From: Puniceicoccales bacterium
Lineage (GTDB): Bacteria; Verrucomicrobiota; Verrucomicrobiia; Opitutales; UBA953
Reading direction: 5' to 3'
NCBI GenBank assembly: GCA_031289285.1
Contig: JAITPT010000312.1
Span: forward strand, 1-17,310
Length of the DNA stretch: 17,310 nt
A program made the position numbers and the translations under genes. The stretch's first letter is position 1. Every line of letters begins with the position of its first letter. The notes under the pieces were generated by a model. It ran no database searches. It worked only from the letters and a program-made list of their open reading frames with translations, and had not been told where the DNA came from. Below, in pieces: positions 12,938 through 17,310 of the stretch.

Positions 12938-14530
12938 TTTTTCACTCTCTTCCGGCTCGCTCGCAAGGTCAAAAAGAGTCTCCTCCTTGTTTCCCTTTTC
13001 ATTCTTTTCGTCCTTCTCGTCCTTCTCATCCGTGTCTTTATCTGTGTCGTCGGCGTGAGAGGCAAGAGCGTCGGGGAGAGATTTATTTACCTTCAAACCG
13101 AGCTTTTTTATTTTCTCAGCGGTGGAAACTAAATTGCCCGGGCCAGTAGATAATTGCCCAAAGGCGGCATCGTGCGAAAACGCGGCACGACGAAGGTTTT
13201 TCCCGACATCCTCCATGTTGCTAACAAAACCCGCAAATTTGTTATACATTGACTCCGCTAAACGAATTATTTCTTTCTCACTTTTAAGTCGCTTGTCCTG
13301 TCTCCAAATGTCTTCGACAATCTTTAAACAGGCGAGAAGATTGGACGGCGTCGCCAAAACAATCTTTCTCGAATACGCATAATTCCACAATTCTGGTTCG
13401 CGCTGTATAGCGACAAAATACGCTGGCTCAATCGGGATAAACATAAACGTAAAACTCGGCGAACCCGCAAAGAGCGACGGATAATTTTGCTCAGATAATT
13501 CGTCTATATGCCGCTTCACCGAACGTAAATGCCTGTCTAAGGCGGCGTTGCGCTCGTCGTCGGTATCGGCAGACGAGAATTGCGCGTAGTCCACCAGCGA
13601 GACTTTTGAGTCAATAACGATGAAACGTTCGTCGGGCAATTTTATCACCACATCGGGTCGTTTATTTTTGCCGTCCTCGGTTTTGACGTTTCCTTGGGCG
13701 ATGTATTGAATGTCTTTGGCGAAGCCGACATTTTGAAGAAGCCCTTCGAGCAACATTTCGCCCCAGTCTCCTTGTTTCTTTGTTTGCCCTTTCAACGCGA
13801 CAGCTAAATTGTTCGCCTCGGCACTCACTTTATTGGTCTGTTCAACAAGATTTTTGACTTGTTCGCCAAGACGCGCCCGTGCGTCATTTTCTTTTTCATA
13901 AGTCTCCTGCACCTTTTGTTTGAAGAGGTTGATGTCTTCCTGAAATGGGCGCAGTATCCCGCCAAGACTTTCTTTATTCGCGTCGGTGAACTTCTTTGTC
14001 TTTTCTTCTAAAATCCCCGTCGCGACTTTTTCAAATTCGAGTCGTGCGGTCTTTTGCATTTCGCCGATTTCGTGTTTTTGTGTTTCGAGCTTTTCTGCGA
14101 ATGCGTTGTTGTTGGCGCGTAGCGTGGCGGCTTGTGCGGTTAGCGCGTCTATCCGCCGTTGTAATTCTCTGCCCGCTTCTTTTTCTTTTTCGACCTCTGC
14201 AATTTTTCTTTTGATTTCCAAATCTTTTGTGGAGAGGCGTTCGAGCTGCGACTCGCGTTCTGCTTTTAGTCCGGCATTTTCCGTGGAAAGACTTTCTTTT
14301 GTAGCGCGGTCAAGCTCCCATTGTTTTGTCTCTTCTGCTTTGGCGGAGAGCTTTGTTTCAAGCTGTGCGTTTTGCGTCGAGAGACGGAGAAACTCCGACT
14401 CTTTATCTTCGAGCTTTTTCTTTAATTTGCCGGATTCTGCGAGGACGCCTTTTGCTAAAAAATAGAAAAGTGCGAAGCTCGCGAGGGCACCCGCGAGTAT
14501 TCCGAGAGTGAAAAAGAGTGCGGATGTCAT
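12908..14530 (-). CDS. rmuC: DNA recombination protein RmuC family
   Basis: A 540-residue RmuC protein; in E. coli RmuC limits inversions at short inverted repeats and is a predicted nuclease. Residues 4-26 form one membrane segment. Residues about 33-175 are a long Lys/Glu-rich coiled coil, and the RmuC domain spans about 185-485 with QGDWGEMLLEGLLQNVG (253-269), KRPDVVIKLPD (290-300) and the nuclease-like VIDSKVSL (305-312; Asp 307, Lys 309). FMFIPIEPAYF (363-372 and on) and LATPSNLLACLK follow. Residues 495-518 are a Lys/Asp/Glu tail with DEK repeats, and the last nine residues come from a DNA repeat. The gene starts 34 bp after leuS on the same strand, so co-transcription is likely; it converges on ymdB. 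Codons look clearly A/T-richer than in flanking genes. The start ATG gives the membrane segment directly. The exact function in this organism is inferred. Confidence 0.92.
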   Translation of the reverse strand: MTSALFFTLGILAGALASFALFYFLAKGVLAESGKLKKKLEDKESEFLRLSTQNAQLETKLSAKAEETKQWELDRATKESLSTENAGLKAERESQLERLSTKDLEIKRKIAEVEKEKEAGRELQRRIDALTAQAATLRANNNAFAEKLETQKHEIGEMQKTARLEFEKVATGILEEKTKKFTDANKESLGGILRPFQEDINLFKQKVQETYEKENDARARLGEQVKNLVEQTNKVSAEANNLAVALKGQTKKQGDWGEMLLEGLLQNVGFAKDIQYIAQGNVKTEDGKNKRPDVVIKLPDERFIVIDSKVSLVDYAQFSSADTDDERNAALDRHLRSVKRHIDELSEQNYPSLFAGSPSFTFMFIPIEPAYFVAIQREPELWNYAYSRKIVLATPSNLLACLKIVEDIWRQDKRLKSEKEIIRLAESMYNKFAGFVSNMEDVGKNLRRAAFSHDAAFGQLSTGPGNLVSTAEKIKKLGLKVNKSLPDALASHADDTDKDTDEKDEKDEKNEKGNKEETLFDLASEPEESEKPQITQNTQI

Positions 14531-14564
14531 GGGCGTATTTTGTTTTTATGTGGTGTCATGCTTG

Positions 14565-17219
14565 TCATTTTACGACGAAGTTCACGAGTTTGCCCGGGAC
14601 GACGATTTCTTTGACGAGTGTTTTGCCTGCGAGGTGGCGTTGGATGTCGGCGTTGGCGCGGGCGGCGTCGAGTAGGGCGTCTTTGCTGGCGTCTATGGGC
14701 AAAACGGTTTGCCCGCGCAGTTTGCCGTTCACTTGGAAAACAACGGTCACGCTGTCTTCGGTGAGTTGCGCGGGGTCGAAGGTCGGCCAACCCGCATCGG
14801 TGATAGACTTCGCGCCGCCGTCGTTTGTTGTTTTTTCCCAAAGTTCTTCGGCGATATGCGGGGCAAATGGAGCGAGCAACCGCAGAAAATCTTGCGCGGT
14901 GGACTCCGAGAGCGCGGGCGCTTTTTCCGCCGCGTTGAGGAATATCATCAATTGGGAAATCGCTGTGTTGAAGCGTAGTGCGGCGATGTCGTCGGTGACT
15001 TTTTTAATGGTTTGGTGCAAGACGCGGCGCAGTGCGGTGTCTTCGGCGGCGTCGCGCTGGATGCGTGGCGAGCGGGTGCCCGTCGCGGTGTCTGTGAAGA
15101 GCCGCCACACGCGGCGCAAGAAGCGCGAGATGCCTTCGATGTTTTTGGTGTTCCAGGGTTTTTTATCTTCGAGCGGGCCGAGGAACATCAGGTAGAGGCG
15201 CAGGGCGTCGGCACCGTGTTCGCGCACTACGTGGTCGGGGTTCACGACGTTGCCGAGGCTTTTTGACATTTTGCGCCCGTCTTCGCCGAGGATGATGCCT
15301 TGGTGGAAGAGGCGCGTGAACGGCTCCGGCGTGTCGAGGACGCCGATTTCGTGCAAAAAGCGGTGCCAAAACCGTGCGTAGAGCAGGTGCAAAACGGCGT
15401 GTTCTGCGCCGCCGATGTAGAAGTCGGGCGTCCCCCAGTAGGCGGCTTTTTCTTTGGAAATGAGTGCGGTGTCGTTGGCGGGGTCGAGGTAGCGCAGGTA
15501 ATACCAGCAGGAGCCTGCCCACTGCGGCATGGTGTTGGTCTCGCGGGTGGCGCGGACGGTGAGCGGCGGCAGCGGTGGCGCGGTCGGGGCTTCTGCGGTT
15601 GCGCTGTGGGTTGCGTTGGGGGTTGTTTCTCCGGTGGCGAGGTTGAGGTGGATGTTCACCCATGCGGCGGCGCGGGAGAGCGGGCTTTCGCCGGTCTCGG
15701 AGGGTTGGTAGGTCTCCACGGGGGGGAGCGTTAGCGGCAGTTGCGCACTCGTGAGCGGCAGGGCGAAGCGTGTCTCGCCAGCGATTTTGCAGGTGACTGG
15801 TTCGGCGGGCAAAAACTCGCGCAGCGGCGAGTCGGCGGGGAGTTTCGCGTAGTCTTCCGGCGAGACCCACACAATCGGGAACGGCTCGCCCCAGTAGCGT
15901 TGGCGAGAGAAAAGCCAGTCACGTAATTTGTAGTTGACAGTGGATTTTCCCGTGCCGTAGGCGGCGAGATTTTCGGTGACGCGGCGTTTCGCTTCGGCGA
16001 CGGGCAGGCCGTTGTAAGCACCGGAGTTGACGAGTGTGCCCTCCGCCTCAAAAGCGGATTTGGTGATGTCAACGGGTGTGCCCGCAGGTGGCGCGATGAC
16101 GGGGATGACGGGCAGGTTAAACTTTTTTGCGAACTCCCAGTCGCGCTGGTCGTGCGCGGGCACGGCCATGATCGCGCCCGTGCCGTAGCCGGTGAGCACG
16201 TAGTCGGCAATCCAGATGGGGATGCGTGCGCCGTTGACGGGGTTGAGGGCGTAGCTGCCGGTGAAGACACCGGTTTTGTCTTTGGCGAGGTCGGTGCGTT
16301 CGAGGTCAGATTTGTTGCGCACGGAGGCGATGTAGGCTTCGACGGCGGCGCGTTGCGAGGGGTGAGTGAGGTGCGGGACGAGCGTGTGCTCCGGCGCAAG
16401 AACCATGTAGGTCGCGCCAAAAAGTGTGTCGGGCCGCGTCGTATAGACGGCGATTTTCGGACGTGGGTCGAGGCCGTCTGCGACTTCAAAAATGACCTCC
16501 GCGCCCTCGCTGCGCCCAATCCAGTTTTTTTGCAAACGTTTGGTGGAGTCGGGCCAATCGAGGGCGTCGAGACCGGCGACAAGTTTCTCTGCGTAGGCCG
16601 TGATGCGCAGCACCCATTGGCGCAGCGGGCGGCGTTCGACGGGGTGGCTGCCGCGCTCGGAACGCGGGCCTTCGGGCGTGTTGAGCACTTCTTCGTTGGC
16701 GAGCACAGTGCCCAGCGCAGGGCAAAACCAGACGGGTTTTTCGTCAACGTAGGCGAGACCAGCCTTGAAGAGTTGGAGGAAAATCCACTGCGTCCATTTG
16801 TAGTAATGCGGGTCGGTGGTGTTGACCTCGCGGCTCCAGTCTATGGCGAAACCGAGCATCTGGAGCTGACGGCGGAAGTTGGTGATGTTGGCAGCGGTCT
16901 GGACGGCGGGGTGCTGGCCGGTCTGGATGGCGTATTGCTCGGCGGGCAGGCCGAAGGCGTCCCAGCCCATAGGGTGAAGGACGTTGTGGCCGGTAGCTTT
17001 TTTGTAGCGGGCGAGGATGTCGGAGGCGGTGTAGCCCTCTGGGTGCCCGATGTGGAGACCCGCGCCAGACGGGTAGGGGAACATGTCAAGCACATAGTAT
17101 TTGGGCTTTTCGGTGGCGAAATCGTCGGCGCGGAAGGTGCCATTATCCGCCCAATTTTTTTGCCACTTAGTCTCGGTGGCGGCGTGGTCGTAGTCAAACT
17201 GCGGTGTGTCTTGCGGCAT
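14565..17219 (-). CDS. leuS: Leucyl-tRNA synthetase
   Basis: LeuS charges tRNA(Leu) with leucine in the cytoplasm. The 884-residue class I enzyme is full length. HIGH is at 56-59 (GLHIGHPEGYT) and KMSKS at 650-654, with WDAFGLPAEQYA (86-97) in the catalytic core. The editing domain shows the threonine-rich YTTRPDTLFG (259-268) and PAHDQRDWEF (354-363), which removes mischarged amino acids. LRDWLFSRQRYWGEPFPIVW (432-451) marks the return to the core, and the C-terminal VFQVNGKLRG (827-836) and PGKLVNFVVK (875-884) are the usual end. The segment at 529-557 is a low-complexity Ala/Thr/Pro insertion between WVNIHLNLATG and RETNTMPQWAGS, which are nearly adjacent in common bacterial forms. The zinc-binding cysteines of the E. 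coli ZN1 module are replaced by the TPEGPRSERGSHPVERRPL type seen in many bacteria. Start ATG 17219 has no Shine-Dalgarno; the frame is open further upstream but lacks homology. rmuC follows 34 bp after the stop. Confidence 0.97.
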   Translation of the reverse strand: MPQDTPQFDYDHAATETKWQKNWADNGTFRADDFATEKPKYYVLDMFPYPSGAGLHIGHPEGYTASDILARYKKATGHNVLHPMGWDAFGLPAEQYAIQTGQHPAVQTAANITNFRRQLQMLGFAIDWSREVNTTDPHYYKWTQWIFLQLFKAGLAYVDEKPVWFCPALGTVLANEEVLNTPEGPRSERGSHPVERRPLRQWVLRITAYAEKLVAGLDALDWPDSTKRLQKNWIGRSEGAEVIFEVADGLDPRPKIAVYTTRPDTLFGATYMVLAPEHTLVPHLTHPSQRAAVEAYIASVRNKSDLERTDLAKDKTGVFTGSYALNPVNGARIPIWIADYVLTGYGTGAIMAVPAHDQRDWEFAKKFNLPVIPVIAPPAGTPVDITKSAFEAEGTLVNSGAYNGLPVAEAKRRVTENLAAYGTGKSTVNYKLRDWLFSRQRYWGEPFPIVWVSPEDYAKLPADSPLREFLPAEPVTCKIAGETRFALPLTSAQLPLTLPPVETYQPSETGESPLSRAAAWVNIHLNLATGETTPNATHSATAEAPTAPPLPPLTVRATRETNTMPQWAGSCWYYLRYLDPANDTALISKEKAAYWGTPDFYIGGAEHAVLHLLYARFWHRFLHEIGVLDTPEPFTRLFHQGIILGEDGRKMSKSLGNVVNPDHVVREHGADALRLYLMFLGPLEDKKPWNTKNIEGISRFLRRVWRLFTDTATGTRSPRIQRDAAEDTALRRVLHQTIKKVTDDIAALRFNTAISQLMIFLNAAEKAPALSESTAQDFLRLLAPFAPHIAEELWEKTTNDGGAKSITDAGWPTFDPAQLTEDSVTVVFQVNGKLRGQTVLPIDASKDALLDAARANADIQRHLAGKTLVKEIVVPGKLVNFVVK

Positions 17220-17310
17220 TGGGAAAAAAGAAGAAATGTGCCCGCCGTAATGTCCGCCGCTGCCACAGTGCTCAATCTTAAATGGGATAGCGGGCAGGGG
17301 GAGGGCGGGG
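17220..17310. other. Upstream region of leuS, window edge
   Basis: 91 bp before the leuS start. Read on the leuS strand it begins with a G/C-only run at the window edge, has a short A/T-rich stretch (TTTAAGAT, about 17276-17283 on the + strand) that could be part of a -10 region, and ends in a C/T-rich leader. A near-duplicate GGCGGACATTA/GGCGGGCACATT is present. No T-box stem or specifier loop can be recognised. Confidence 0.35.

Noticed and set aside
15731..16747. 338-codon open frame on the minus strand inside leuS
   Set aside because: Ser/Pro/Arg-rich frame shadow of LeuS with no domain signature.
17220..17310. T-box leader upstream of leuS
   Set aside because: Only 91 nt are visible, and no T-box sequence, specifier loop or antiterminator could be seen.

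Overview
The window is a dense, G+C-rich stretch of bacterial chromosome with ordinary housekeeping genes and several islands of non-coding repeat. The protein set (SufB, a HemY-type oxidase, an RlmN-like radical SAM enzyme, a heparinase II/III-like lyase, RmuC, LeuS), the absence of Shine-Dalgarno sequences before all thirteen starts, and the style of the intergenic repeats suggest a Verrucomicrobiota member, perhaps Opitutales. That placement is an inference; no rRNA or marker search was possible.

Left part (1-3429): on the minus strand, a Gfo/Idh/MocA oxidoreductase is followed by a partial stand-alone phosphopantothenate-cysteine ligase (CoaB) that runs off the left edge. Divergent from them is an Lrp/AsnC-type regulator with a class I/II aminotransferase 51 bp downstream, a pairing that recalls AlaR/AlaT. 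A nested palindromic repeat fills the gap between the aminotransferase and the convergent sufB.

Middle (3567-11094): sufB (Fe-S cluster assembly, with no suf partner gene visible) is divergent from hemY (haem synthesis), which is followed by an N-terminally short RlmN-like gene. That gene converges on a heparinase II/III-like gene, and the two stop codons overlap. Upstream of the heparinase-like gene lies a 478-bp non-coding region with an eleven-run G-rich stretch, two inverted arrays of a 10-bp repeat and two perfect hairpins. Beyond it is an exported phosphodiesterase of the alkaline phosphatase superfamily.

Right part (11123-17310): cobO (corrinoid adenosyltransferase) and ymdB (TIGR00282-type phosphoesterase) are divergent. 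A repeat-rich gap separates ymdB from the convergent leuS-rmuC pair; the 3' end and stop codon of rmuC lie inside a 9-bp-periodic repeat.

No tRNA, rRNA, CRISPR array, transposase or phage gene was seen. I found no convincing new multi-gene system. The most unusual material is the repeat DNA and a few protein-level departures: a CoaB without CoaC, a short RlmN, and Asn to Asp in the YmdB metal site.
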